From NCBI GenBank assembly GCA_003290165.1, contig QNQO01006264.1, positions 248,001 to 312,000 of the forward strand: a DNA stretch of 64,000 bases. The letters are read 5' to 3'. The position numbers and the translations under genes were made by a program. Position 1 is the first letter of the stretch; every line of letters begins with the position of its first letter. Below are positions 43,272 to 55,716 of this stretch, one piece after another. Source of the DNA: Berberis thunbergii (lineage: Eukaryota; Streptophyta; Magnoliopsida; Ranunculales; Berberidaceae). The notes under the pieces were generated by a model. That model was not told where the DNA came from, made no database searches, and worked only from the letters and a program-made list of their open reading frames with translations.

Positions 43272-45568
43272 GTAATACCCGCCCTATTTACTTACCAATA
43301 TACTTGCATTATTTTAGAAGTTAATAATATTTATTGGTAGTAATTATTAATTGATAATAATTACAAGTAATAATAGTTTATGATTTTTAATTTCAAACTT
43401 AGGTTTAGACTAGTGGTGGGTAAGAGATAAAGGGTGGGTGGGTTTAGCCAAAGAAACCCTAAATTTTCCTTTAAAGATACAACCCTAGTTTATTTTTCTT
43501 CTCTTTGCACACACACACAAAAGAAAAGCAAAAAAAAAAAAAAAATCCTACGTTGAAAGTGGGAGGAGCTTGGAAAGAGGAAGTTTGGATTCTTGCAAAA
43601 ATCAGTGAGTTTAACTCTATCCCTCTTCAACATTTTGTTCCTTTAAAGTTTTTTTTTTCTTCTTTTTGAATGTGATGATGGGTTTGTGAGTATTATCTGC
43701 TCCTTTTACTTTCTTCACTTATTCAATCAACATTGAATCGATATAAACATGATAAGTTTTAATTTTTGTTACGTTTGATGGTTCGAGATGATTATGTTTG
43801 TAGTATTAATTGGTTTTGAGTAAATTCATTTTGAATATGAATTGTAGGAGGGAACTATAATTGTTTGTTAAGGGTTTTTTTTTTTTTTTCGAAACCAAGT
43901 TGAATTGATATTGACATGAAGTAGAGTTTGAATTTGAACATGTGAAATGGGTATGTACGTCGTGAAATTAAGTTTGCATAACTCAGAAATTTATCAAATT
44001 AAGTGACATGGATTGATAGATCTCGTCCTAACCCATTTCAACAATGATTTTTGAAATTTATAGTACAAATTCTAGTCCAACAAAAAACCCCTATGATATG
44101 TACATCAAACCATCAAAGCTTAAGGCGTAGTTCCATACTTCACTACAAAAACCCACAAACAACACAACCCCACGGCAAACCAAGTTATCCCTTGCCAAGA
44201 ATTAGTAAAAATAGACAAAACCCTCTTTAGTTCAGCTTCAAATCAACTCAGATCAGTTGAATTAGTGGAGTTCCACCTCCTGACGTCTCTGAACAACTCC
44301 ACAATGTATCTTTGTGAAGAAATCTTTGAAGAACTCGTGAAACCCCTTTTCGAAATCCTTTGATTTCGATCAAAACCATCACAAAACCTTGTTGATGCCC
44401 TTTCCTCATTCTCTTAGTCGTCTTTTCAAGGTGAATAATTGAAGAAGGAAATAAAGAAGAAAGGAAAAAGTCTATACATGCGATGGCTATATGCTGCTAC
44501 TTGGTGTCACATAGCATTATACACTATTAAACGTTAACTACGGACACTAGTACGACATGTGATCTACATGCACTAATACACTAATGGCTCAATTAAAATA
44601 ATTGGTAAATGTTCTTTTTTCCACAACTCCAAAAAAAAAATGTGAAAAGAAAAGAAATTATTTGTATACAGACTTGCTTGTATACGTGTGATAGAATTAT
44701 GGGTATGCAGACTTGATTGCATATCAGTGCATCGTTCCATGTGAGTTCGGTTGTACGTGTAGAATGCTTGTCAGTGATCGAACTTCGGGTGAGATGACAT
44801 GACACTCGAGGTGGCACCCCACTTGGTTCATGTATGCTCCGAGTGGCTTCGATGGCAAGGGAGACACACTTGGGTGAGGTGTGTTCGGCACAGGAGGAGA
44901 GTGCGATTGTGGAAAAAGAAGCCAAGAATTAGAAATCAAAAACAAATAATTACATAAAACCATTTAATTGAGCATGTCATTAAATTGTGTAGAGATTATG
45001 TTAGCTCGTGCTAGGTTAGCCTTGAGGGAAGAAACTAACAGCTCATTCGAATCTTGAATGAGAACTACCTGTCTTCCTCAAGGTGAAATTTGCATTTTGT
45101 ACTTTTATATTTAATTGTTTGATTTGTAAGTTTGCTCACACCAGTATAATTATACTGACCCAGATTTTGTATTGTTTTACAAATTTGGGTACGTTCTTAA
45201 TGAGCGTAGTTCCAGAGAACTATCAGGGTTAATTGGTGCGTAAGGAAGGATAGTAGCTGCGTGGCGATAGCTGAGGAGTCGACGCGTTTTTTTTTTTTTA
45301 GTTCTTTATTATTATTCCTAGGTAATCAGATGTAGGATTTGGAAATAAATTGCTAAGTTTTGTCAGATACTTATTTGGGGAATTGATTATTGTAATTTTC
45401 ATTTATTCTTTGTGGACCTCATCTTTAGAGGAAGAATATTGAGGAACCTTATTAGTTGTTTTTTTTTTCTTTTATGCCTTATGACTGTACCATTTTTATG
45501 TGTTCCTGTCATGCTTTGGTTTTTGGACAATCTATTTATTTATGTTGTTCGAAAATTGGGGCGTGATA
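43271..45568 (+). repeat. 3' LTR of second chromovirus
   Basis: 2298 bp, complete, ending GCGTGATA where the family end should be GCGTGACA (C to T). Followed by the target duplication GTGTC. Confidence 0.93.
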
Positions 45569-45573
45569 GTGTC

Positions 45574-46825
45574 ACTATAACCTTGTGCAAACCCTAACCT
45601 TGTAGGGTTTTGTCTTTAGGTTGGTTAAATAGATATTAGGTTTTTCCCAGCCGCATAAAAAAAATCTGTAAAAAAAGAAGGAAAGGAGATGAAGAGAATG
45701 AGCAAAAGGGAACAAGAAAAAGAGAAAGGAAGAGACAAGTAAAATGGTGAATTCTTTTTCTCTCTATTCGTTTTTTTTTTTCCATTTTGTGTTGAATCCG
45801 ATTGAAAACCTTGATGTTTGACATACTCTTTTCATGAAAACTCTGATATTTGACATACCTTTTTGTCATACTTTTTGACATGCTTTTGTCATACTTTTGG
45901 TGTCTGGAAGAGTTTTTATTTATGTCAACTTCTAGCGAAAAGTATCTAATGATGTGTTGCAGACTTGTTGTACCTCAGTAGGTATATCTCTTAGTAGATC
46001 TACATTTACTAATAGTATGTCTTATATTCATTCTAATGAACGTGATGCAATAGATGTGACCTAATTTAGGAAATCAATTGGTACAAGTACATTTATGTTG
46101 TTTCTAACCCCTTTCATGCAGGATGACAAGTCCACTAATGTTTCTGCAGGTCAGACTTGTCATAGTCAACATCTACAGAGTAAGTTCAATTAAATACGTA
46201 TTTATTTATTATGACACCCTCATTGGCTCGTGGAGGAACTATCAGTTTGTTTTGGTTATTTTGTCGTATTATATTTTTCTGTCATGCCTTGCGACTTCTT
46301 TTATTGATTTTTGGGAACAAAAAATTTCACACCAGCTTAATTGCTGACCCAAGTGGGCTTCGACTTCTTGGGTACATTCCTTTGGGAAAGTAGCCGACAT
46401 ACTTGTTTTCAGGATTTAGTAATTTCGGGCGAGCTTAGAGTAGTTCGTTTCGTACGTGACGAGCATTGCTGGGAGTTGCACGTTGTTTGAGAGTTTATGT
46501 CATTTTATTTGTAGGTGACAAATAAATCTTTTGTAATAGAACTTGGAGTTTTATTTATTATTTATTGGGAGAGATACATCCATGATTAGTTGAACTTGTT
46601 AGAGTTGATTCTACGAGATTTAATGTATTTTCCTTCCTTGTGATGGACTTTTTAGATTAGTTGTTTTATTTCCGTCTAGTTTGGTAAATGGTGCATTTGA
46701 TTATTTCTCGTAGAGGCCAACTGTTACTTTTAGTGAATGAAAATTTATGTCTCGAATTTTGGGAAAAACGGATAGTCCTACATGGATTTTGAATTTTCGT
46801 TTTTTCTTGAAATCAGGGTGTGACA
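45574..46825 (+). repeat. LTR 2 of chromovirus complex, second piece, with internal deletion
   Basis: Continues LTR 2 (ACTATAACCTTGTGC) and ends GGTGTGACA. Compared with LTR 1, about 1.24 kb is missing: GGTACAAGTAC joins directly to ATTTATGTTG (46090), with TAC shared at both break points in LTR 1 (29599 and about 30855). This fits a deletion at short homology. Confidence 0.85.
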
Positions 46826-46960
46826 GTTTGTTATCAGAGCACAGTTTACCCTAGGCTAGGGAGAGTGTAGGGGATCCTCGGAATGTGGTTATGGGTAAGC
46901 TGTAGAGTGTTTTGTAGATCTTATGGAGTGTCTAATCATTTCCATTTTTATTTGATGGAT

Positions 46961-48768
46961 ATGGCTAGAAGACATACTCGTCAGAATCCAAATGGGAACG
47001 GTAGCGGTAGCAGTGAAAATGTTGTTCTAAATGGAGATGGCAATGGAAATGGAAGTGGTCATGGTGAGAATACGATCAAGTTGAGTCAGGCTATGATGAT
47101 GCAGTTGCTACAAGGATTGCAACAAAATAGTAATCAGGGTGACCTTTTTGCTAGAAAGGTTAAGGAGTTTGGGACATTGGGTGGTAAGAGGTTTACAGGA
47201 GAAAATTCGAGAGATGCAGATGCATGGGTCCAAAGCTGTGAGACTATTTCAAGAGGATGCGACTTACTAAAGTCCAAAAACAGGAGTTAGCTACACATCA
47301 TCTGGATGGTGGTGCCAGTTACTGGTGGGAGGCTTTACTACCCTCCGTTGATATTGCTGTTATTACATGGGATGACTTCAAGGATCGGTTTGGGAATATA
47401 TTTGTGCCTAATGCAGTTAAGGCGCAATGGGTTGCGGAGTTTAATATGTTGAAGCAGACTGGGAATATGACTGTGGAGAAGTATGTCATGAAGTTTAATG
47501 AGTTGTCGCGTTATGCTCCGTATTTGGTGGACACACCAGAAAAGAAAAATGTCAAATTTATTGGGGGTTTGCATCATTACCTATCAAGGGCTCTTCTCAC
47601 CGCTGACAGGGAGAGTTATGACAAAGTTTTGGATTTGGCATTGAAGTACGAGGAACAAAACAAGCTGTATCATGAGAATAGGGAGAAGGGCAAACAAAAG
47701 TTGGGCGAGGAGTCAGGAAACACTCGTCACCAGGGTGCATCGCGTGATTATCGTAGTGACCGTAGCCATTTTCGTCCTTATGATCAAGGGCAAAAGGGTG
47801 AACAATTTCAGAACCAAAGATTTGAAGGTGGTTCCCAGAACCAACAGCAGGGAGGAAACCAGTTCCAGAGACAGAGATATAATCATTCCCAGAAACAAGA
47901 TGGTAATCAGCACCAGAGCTAGAATGGGAACCAATTCCATCGACAGGGTAACCAGAGAAAAGGTTATCATGGTCAGCGAAATCAGACTATCCAAACAACA
48001 TCGGGGAGACATGCAGTGACCTACTTCTCTTGTGGGCAACCAGGTCATCGAATGCGAGATTGCCCTAATGGTAGGAACGCGCCCCAGAATAGGCAAGGTC
48101 AACCCACCCAAGGGCGTGTATTTGTCGCCCCTACCAAATCAGGAGAACTTTCAAGGTACTCCTGATTTTCCTATCCCTAATATGAAAGTTTTATTTGATA
48201 CCGGTGCATCATATTTTTTCATATCACGATGTTTAGTTAATCGAAAAATGTCGAAAACTTTGCTATTTGTTATACCATTATGTGTTACTATCCCTTTAGG
48301 AGGCTCAGCAACATTAAATGAATAATGTAAAAATTTTAAGATTTCCTTCCTCGACAAAGTGTTTCTTGTCAACTTGATTGTGCTTGACTTTGAGAGTTTT
48401 GATGTGAGTTTGGGAATGGATTGGTTGTGTAAGAACCTAGTCACGCTGGATTGTGTAAAGAAGATAGTTTCCATTCATGCTCCAAGCATGCCCCCTATTT
48501 CTCACATTTGTGGAAATTGTGAAGAGTCAGTGATGTCTTGTTTTCTGTACTCGGTGGGGACGTCGGAGAGAGAGATCCGAGATGTAGAAGTGCTAAGATA
48601 TTATGAGGATGTATTTCAGGAAATTCTAGGCTTGCCACCTAGGTGAGAAGTTGAGCTCCAAATCAATTTAATACCTGGAACCGCTTCTATTTCTAAGGCG
48701 GCGTACTGGATGGCACCGAAGGAGTTGAACGAGGTGAAAGTCCAGTTGGAAGAGATGTTGCAAAAAGG
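46961..48768 (+). pseudogene. Chromovirus internal 2: gag and protease
   Basis: Starts MARRHTRQNPNGNG. A 1-base deletion (near 47248) moves the frame before EVQKQEL-like KVQKQELATHHLDGG. The zinc knuckle has lost its first Cys (YFSCGQPGHRMRDC, about 48022). An extra C at about 48128 shifts the frame into the protease (VLFDTGASYFFIS). Stops at 47920, 48323 and 48644; the last two are at the same codons as in internal 1. Confidence 0.85.
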
Positions 48769-48871
48769 GTAATTTTAGTGTTTTTGTTTTTTTTATTCGA
48801 ATATACTTATTGACATGTTTATTCATGTTAATGTATATATGTGTAATCCTTTTGAGGTGTGTATGAACCAG
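48769..48871 (+). other. Intron-like insertion in pol, internal 2 (103 bp)
   Basis: GTAATTTTAG...GAACCAG at the same codon as in internal 1. It contains the 17-mer TCCTTTTGAGGTGTGTA (48847-48863). Confidence 0.75.
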
Positions 48872-51574
48872 GTTCATACGTCCTAGAAAATCTCCGTGGG
48901 GAGCACCCACCATTTTGTTTCGAATAAGGATGGTACCTTGAGGATGTGTATTGACTATAGGGAGTTGAACAAAAGGACTATCAAGAACAAGTACCCGTTG
49001 CCTCGAATTGATGATCTTCTTGATCAATTGAGGGGAGCAGTAGTGTTTTCGCATTTTGACTTGAAAACTGGATATCATCAGATGGGTGTTAAAGTAGATA
49101 GTATTCCTCTCACGACATTTCGTACAAGATATGGATTGTATGAGTTCCCCGTTATGCCTTTTGGATTGAGAAATGCCCCAGCCTTGTTCATGGACCTGAT
49201 GAACCGGATCTTTCGACCATACTTGGATAAATTCGTCATTATCTTTATCGATGACATTTTGGTTTACTCCCGTAGTGAAGCAGAGCACAGAGAACATCTC
49301 AGGATAGTATTGCAGACTTTGAGAGAACAAAAATTGTATGCGAATTTTAGCAAGTGCCATTTTTGGGGGAAAGAAGTAAAATTATTAGGGCATGTTGTTT
49401 CTAGTCAGGGTATAGCAGTTGATCCTGATAAGGTGAAATCAGTGAAAGATTGAAAACAACCTACTAATGGAACGGAGGTGAAAAGCTTTTTAGGGTTAGC
49501 TAGTTACTATAAAAGATTTATCGAAAAGTTTTCTCTTATTGCTGCCACTTTGACTAAGTTGACTCACAAGAATGTTCAGTTTATTTGGACTAATCAGTGT
49601 GAAAAGGATTTTCAGGAGTTGAAGCACCGATTAACTACTGCGCCCATTCTAACTATTTCGGTGCATGGTGGGATGTTGGTGGTCTTCACTGATGCTAGTG
49701 GCACAGGTTTGGGTTGTGTACTGATGTGGTTGTGTTGTACGCCTCACAACAATTGAGGCCTCGTGAGAGGCGATATCCTAACCATGACTTGGAATTAGCA
49801 GCAGTTGTGTTTGCTTTAAAGATGTGGAAACACTAATTTTATGGGGAGCATTTTGAGTTGTTCACGGATCACAAAGGTCTAAAGTATTTGTTTTCGCAGA
49901 AAGAGCTAAATATGAGACAACAAAGGTGGGTGGAATTCATTAGTAGTTATGATTTTGAGATTTTTACCACCCAGGTAAGTGAAATGTAGTAGCCGATGCT
50001 CTTAGTAAGCAACACACTATTATGGCTTCACTCATGGTAGAGGAATGAAAGTCTCTTGAGGCTATTTAATTTTGTGATGTTCAGTTTGTCCAGGGAGCGA
50101 ACACGGCTTATGTTGGTAGTTTATCTGTTCGACCTTCTTTGATCAGCAGGGTTTTAGAGAAGCAACATAAGGATTCTCATTTGATGAGCAAATTAGAAGA
50201 CTTAGTGCTTGATAATTTAGATGATTGTCCATCAGAGTAGTCAGTTGAGTTCGATGGTGGGTTGAGATTTCACGAGAGACTTTGTGTGCCCGAGATTGAG
50301 GGACTGAAGAAAAAAATTATGGATGAGGCTCATAAGTCACATTTTACCATTCACCCGACACAAAAATATATCATGATCTGAAGCGAACTTTCTGGTGGGA
50401 CGATATGAAGAAGGATGTGGGAGATTATGTATAACAGTGTTTACCTTGTCAACAAGAGAAGGTCGAGCATCAGCGACCCTCAGGTTTGTTGCGACCATTA
50501 GAAATTCCTATCTGGAAATGGGAAAATATTTTGATGGACTTTGTAGATGGCTTACTAAAAACCCGACGAGGTAACGAGTCAATTTGGGTTATAGTTGACC
50601 GTTTGATTAAGTCTGCTCATTTTGTTCCTGTTGGTGTGCACCGTATTACCGAACAGTTAGCCAGACGATACATCTGTCATGTAGTTAGGCTTCATGGGGT
50701 ACCAGTGTCCATTGTATCTGACCGAGATCCCTTGTTTGCAGCTGAATTTTGGGAGAGTTTTTAGCGAGCCATGGGGACGAGACTAGATTTGAGTACAACT
50801 TATCATACTCAGACTGATGGTCAGAAGGAACGGGTGAATCAGATTCTAGAGGATATGCTTCGGGCATGCGTGCTCAATTTTGGTGGTAGATAGGAGGATT
50901 ATTTACCTCTCATAGAGTTTGCTTATAACAACAGTTACCATTCTAGTATTGGCATGGTTCCGTTTGAGGCTTTATATGGGAGACCTTGTCGATCACCATC
51001 CTAATGGGCGGAGGTTGGTGACATAGTCTTGTTTGGGCCAGAAATGGTCCGGGAGACATCGGAGAAAGTGAAGATTATTAGAGAGCGGATCATAACTTCT
51101 CAAAGCCAACAGAAGAGTTATGCTGATCAGAAGCGTAAGGCGGTAGAATTTTAGGTTGGGGACGTTGTCTTTCTCAAGGTTTCACCTATGAGCGGTTTAT
51201 TGAGGTCCGGTAAGAAAGGGAAGTTAAGTCTTAGATTTGTGGGACCATTTGAGACTATTGCTAGAGTAGGGAGTTTAGCCTATAGACTCGCCTTGCCACC
51301 GAGCTTATAAGTTGTTCATGATGTGTTTCACATTTCCATTCCGAGGAAGTGTGTGAAGGATCCTGCTCACATTGTCCAACCCACAGAAATTGAGATTAAT
51401 GATGACTTCACCCAAGTAGTATGACCGATCAAGATTGTGGATCATGATGCGAAACAACTCCGTAGAAGGATAGTGAATTTGGTGAAAGTCAAGTGGAGTG
51501 AAAAGGAGAATGATGTAACTTGGGAGCTAGAGGACAAGGTGAAACAGTTGCACCCGGAGCTATTCATCCCGTGA
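48872..51574 (+). pseudogene. Chromovirus internal 2: RT, RNase H, integrase
   Basis: RT is open for 185 codons (48896-49453) with an intact catalytic box FIDDILVYS. RNase H retains the central block missing in internal 1, but decayed (stops and frameshifts from about 49720). Integrase pieces [16 protein letters not shown] and TDGQKERVNQ keep the three catalytic residues. Stops at 50762, 50890, 51002 and others. The C-terminus ends HPELFIP with TGA at 51572-51574, giving the true end of this family's pol. Confidence 0.85.
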
Positions 51575-51608
51575 ATCTTGGGACGAGATTCCTTTGAGGT
51601 GTGTACAA

Positions 51609-54600
51609 TGTAACGACCCTAATTACTGCACATTATAATTTTTTTTGGGCTTTATTAAATTTGAAGTCGAGTGATAGAATAACTAAATAAATAAGGGGGT
51701 GTCACTATAACCTTGTGCAAACCCTAACCTTGTAGGTTTTGTCTTTAGGTTGGTTAAATAGATATTAGGTTCTTCCGAGCCGCATAAAAAAAATTTGTAA
51801 AAAAAAAAAGGAAAGAAGAAGAAGATAATGAGCAAAAGGGAGAAAGAAAAAGATAAAGGAAGAAACAAGTAAAACGGTGAATTCTTTTTCTCTCTGTTCG
51901 TTTCTTTTTTTTTCCTTTTTGTGTTGAAGCCGATTGAAAACCTTGACATTTGACATACTCTTTTCATGAAAACTCTGATGTTTGACAACCTTTTTGTCAT
52001 AATTTTTTCATACTTTTTGACATGTTTTTGTCATACTTTTGGTGTCTGGAAGAGTTTTTATTTATGTCAACTTCTAGCGAAAAATATCTAATTGATGTGT
52101 TGCAGACTCGCAGTACCTCAGTAAGCATATCTCTTAGCAGATCTACATCTACTAATAGTATGTCTTATATTCATTCTAATGAACGTGATGCAATAGATGT
52201 GACCTAATTTAGGAAATCAATTGGTACAAGTACAAGATCTGAGATCTGTAATATTGTTAAAGGCCAAAAGCATGGCGTGAGTTGGTAAAAAATGTCAAAA
52301 TAAAACTTTACCAATAAAGTATGCTTTCATGCATACTAAAAGAAGCATTGTAAGACTGTAGAAGAACATTTCTACTTGATGTCTATAGCACTCATAAGAA
52401 GTAATTTTAGGTCATGCTACAACACAGTCACTTCTATCGACCTGTCATATCGTGCTGGGTTAAAACTTGAGCCAAACAATATGTTATCATGTACCTACAT
52501 GGGTAGGATAGTGAGGTCATCAACGCATGTTTACTTACAAAATCAAAAGTGAACTATGGCCCAGAAGCCATTCTATTTAAGTTGTAGATCTAGTCTGAAC
52601 AACATAGGTCACACCAAATTACTCATTCCTTCACGGCATCTTGTTCCTAAATTAGCTTAATGCAAAAGGAAATGACTTATTTTAATGAAAAAGAGGGTAC
52701 CTATTCTAATGCTACAGTGGTCATTGGTTCCTAAATTGCTTATGTTTTATGAATACCCATGTCATGCAAGTTGGCTTTATGCTTTATGGTAGGGGTGGGC
52801 ATCCCATCCCGCGATCTCGTTCCTGTCCCGATCCCGTCCCGATTTTTTCGGGTCTTAATGGGATTGAATAATTTCATCCCGATCCCGTCCCGTCTCGGTC
52901 TAGAATGGGATGGGATGGGATGAAGATTTTCAATCCCGCCAATCCCGTCCCGTTCCGAACTAATTTATTAATATTAATTATTAATATTTTTATTTAATTA
53001 TTTATTTTAGAATTGTGGAATTGCGCGAAGTTCTTGGTAATTGTCAATCATTAGGATATACCATATAGTAACCTTATAATACTAATGCTTTCTTAGTATG
53101 TGTGAAGTAAAAGGCATAAGTGTCAACTATTACACCTATGCCTTCTATAGTATTGTGTAGCATGTATGTAATCTGATTTAATTAGTGTCTTTTTTTTATT
53201 TAGCAAAAGAAAATGTTCATACTTGTTCAAGCATCTCGACTGAAATACCTATAAATGGTACTTTCCAAATAAACAGTATTGTACTTGTTTTGCTGATCTT
53301 GTTGTGTTTCGAAACGAATTTAAGTGGGAACTTGGATTTGAATCCATTAAATTAGACCCTTAGCTATGATCAAATCATAGCCATCACAATTGTCGTCCCA
53401 AAAAAAATTATATATGATTAGCACGCTGATCCCATCCCGAACCCATTTGGAATGGGACGAGGTCGGGATGGGGTTTTTCCCATCCCGTCCCGTGCCCACC
53501 CCTACTTTATGGATACCAATGTCATGCAAATTGCTTTATGCTTTATGGATACCCATGTCATGCAAGTTGCTTTATGCTTTATGGATACTCGCTTTAATGC
53601 TATAGTGGTCATGTAAGTTGTTTTGTGGATATTGATTTAAATGAAGTAGTTGCCATGTAAAGGTGTTTTTCTTAAAATTACAAGGATGGTGGAAAACATG
53701 AATGTATTCTATATCTTGTTGACATGTCCATATGATTAATGAATTGTGAGTATATGGTGTACCCTAAAAGAATGGGTAGAATTACTTATGAATGCAAAAA
53801 TGTCATTGGGAAGGAAAACTGAAATATCAGAAATAAATGATATCGATAAACTCGAATTCCTGAAAATTTATTCACATGGAATTGTATCACTTAGAACTAC
53901 CACACCTTTTTTGTTTATTACTTCCCCTCTCTTATAGAGAAACTAAATAACTTGTGGGTTGTCTTGCAGAGGTGGGGCGCCTATTTCTTACAGAGAAACT
54001 AAAATAACCTTCGGGTTAGTCTTGCGAAAATAAGGTGAATTTGTATGCCTATGATAGGCTTTGATATTTATCTGTAAAAAATGTGACATGACTTTATGCG
54101 TAGTGATAGCCCAAGAGTGACTTTTGTTACTCATATAGTTAGGAGTATCCGGTGATGCATGCATGTATGTGATGTGTCCCCACTTGGGCATGGATGATGG
54201 AGAAATCCTCATGTATATGAGAGATGCATACGAGCATGTATGTTTGGCACGGACGTGGTGTGAATGTGGTATCGTCTAAGTGATCAATATGTTAAAAATG
54301 ATTAATATGTGTAAGTCAAATAATGTGCAAAGATAACGGTTTTCATAAATAAAATACATTTATGTTGTTTCTAACCCCTTTCATGCAGGATGACAAGTCC
54401 ACTGATGTTTCTGCAGGCCAGACTTGTCATAGTCAACATCTACAGAGTAAGTTCAATTAAATACATATTTATTTATTATGAAGCCCTCATTGCCCCCTGG
54501 AGGAACTACCTGTTTTTTTTGTCATGCATTGCGACTTCTTTTATTGATTTTTGCAAACAAAGAATTTCACACCAGCTTAATTGCTGACCCAAGTGGGCTT

Positions 54601-55058
54601 TGGCTTCTTGGGTACATTCTTTTGGGAATGTAGCCGACTAGCTTGTTTTCAGGATTTAGTAATTTCATGCGAGCTTAGAGCAGTTCGTTTCGTACGTGAC
54701 GAGCATTGCTGAGAGTTGCACAATGTTCGAGAGTTTAGGTCATTTTATTGGTAGGTGAAAGATAAATCTTTTATAATAGACCTTGGAGTTTTATTTATTA
54801 TTTACTTGGAGTTTTGATTAGTTGAACTTGTTAGAGTTGGTTCTACGAGATTTAATGTATTTTCCTTTCTTGTGACAGACTTTTTAGATTAGTTGTTTTA
54901 TTTCCCTCTAGTTTTGTGAATGGTGCATTTGATTATTTCTCGTAGAGGCCAACTTTTACTTTTAGTGAATGAAAATTTATGTCTCGAATTTTGGGAAAAA
55001 CGGATAATCCTACTTGGATTTTGAATTTTCATTTTTTCTTGAAAATCGGGGCGTGACA
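51609..55058 (+). repeat. LTR 3 of chromovirus complex
   Basis: Starts TGTAACGACC, ends GGGGCGTGACA. About 2.73 kb after removing the hAT MITE and its duplication. About 140 bp near 52430-52590 is absent from LTR 1. Retains the exon-like islands of LTR 1. Confidence 0.88.
52790..53504. mobile_element. hAT-type MITE, 715 bp
   Basis: Terminal inverted repeats TAGGGGTGGGCA and TGCCCACCCCTA are perfect over 12 bases, and a perfect 8-bp duplication CTTTATGG flanks them (52782-52789, 53505-53512). LTR 1 has the single uninterrupted target. Subterminal CCCGTCCCGATCCCG-type repeats are rich at both ends. No transposase ORF. A mapped empty site plus exact ends make this call firm. Confidence 0.96.
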
Positions 55059-55431
55059 TCAGTAGGTGGATCACTTGAGAAGTTAATCGAAAGTCAACGT
55101 CCTTCGCCCTAATAAGGAAAACAATCAAGGTCCTGAATCCGTTAGGTACCATCTGAACAAGAGGAATACGATGGTGCGCCACGAAGCACCAAATGTCTTC
55201 CTGAACCAGAAAGTGAAGCCCGGCTTGGAACATGCTTTTGTTCAAGGCTATGAACCCTTGTGCAGCCGTCAATGGATTGTGAGTAGCACCCAACAGAGTA
55301 AGTTCTAGGTCTTCAGAAATCCAATAGTCCTTTCGAAGCTTAGCCAAATCGGACCCCTTATGCTCCCGAGAAAAATCGAGGCAGACATGAGACAGCTTCT
55401 GCCCAGAAGTAAGTTCGATGTTGTCCGTCAT
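55059..55431 (-). pseudogene. Antisense ORF of Tat element, proximal part
   Basis: On the minus strand from ATG 55431: MTDNIELTSGQKLSHVCLDF, WISEDLELTLLGATHNPLTA, then VPNGFRTLIVFLIRAKDVDF, and IHLLM at the chromovirus junction; it resumes at 29001 with ISPQL. Reading through the insertion point in frame proves the complex is an insertion into one gene. The gene lies between the tandem repeats and the 3' LTR and points towards pol, as in other Tat elements. The track-like continuation into the LTR (down to 54898) is not part of it. Confidence 0.65.
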
Positions 55432-55716
55432 GAGAGAAAGTTTTAACTTTCAAAAAGAGTTGCAGCAAAGAACACAAAATAAGAAAACAAAAAAGAGGCA
55501 AAAAATATACAAAAGTAAATAAACTCCCTATAGCAAAGTCAACGACTTATATAAGCACCAGGCAGTCGCGCTCTCTTCCTTATTGAACGGTCAGATACTC
55601 ATTTAATTACATGCACTACTCGAGATGACGTTTCGGGTTCAATCATCACGCCTGTACAGACTCTATTAAAGTGACAGTGGATCGACATGATGGTACACTA
55701 ACTTGGGGGGATCAAC
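55432..55716. other. Tat element 3' untranslated region and polypurine tract
   Basis: No ORF; contains the likely leader of the antisense gene. ACTTGGGGGG (about 55701-55710) just before the 3' LTR is the polypurine tract. Confidence 0.7.

Larger units (their letters stand above)
36385..45568 (+). mobile_element. Second chromovirus, nested in LTR 2, fairly young
   Basis: Begins TGTAATACCCGCCC and ends GGGGCGTGATA, flanked by a perfect 5-bp duplication GTGTC (36380-36384 and 45569-45573). LTRs 36385-38558 and 43271-45568 differ by roughly 20 substitutions in 2.17 kb by eye (about 1%). Gag-protease-RT-RNase H-integrase are all recognisable with few lesions. It belongs to the same lineage as the complex it interrupts (similar gag, intron position, integrase C-terminus) but is a distinct family by LTR sequence. 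Confidence 0.92.
29003..55058 (+). mobile_element. Chromovirus complex: LTR - internal 1 - LTR - internal 2 - LTR
   Basis: Three LTRs of one family (TGTAACGACC...GGGGCGTGACA) lie at 29003-31589, 36290-36384 plus 45574-46825, and 51609-55058. They enclose two full internal regions in direct order. The outer flanks are TCATC on the left and TCAGT on the right. The minus-strand ORF of the host element reads straight across if three bases are missing on the right, so this is one insertion site. Both internals share three identical stop codons, so they come from one already defective parent. The complex therefore arose by unequal exchange or by a tandem copy of a defective element, not by two independent insertions of active copies. 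Confidence 0.8.

Noticed and set aside
54898..55058. Downstream part of the 177-residue minus-strand ORF
   Set aside because: It reads from the Tat antisense gene across the junction into chromovirus LTR 3; the LTR part is an accidental extension.
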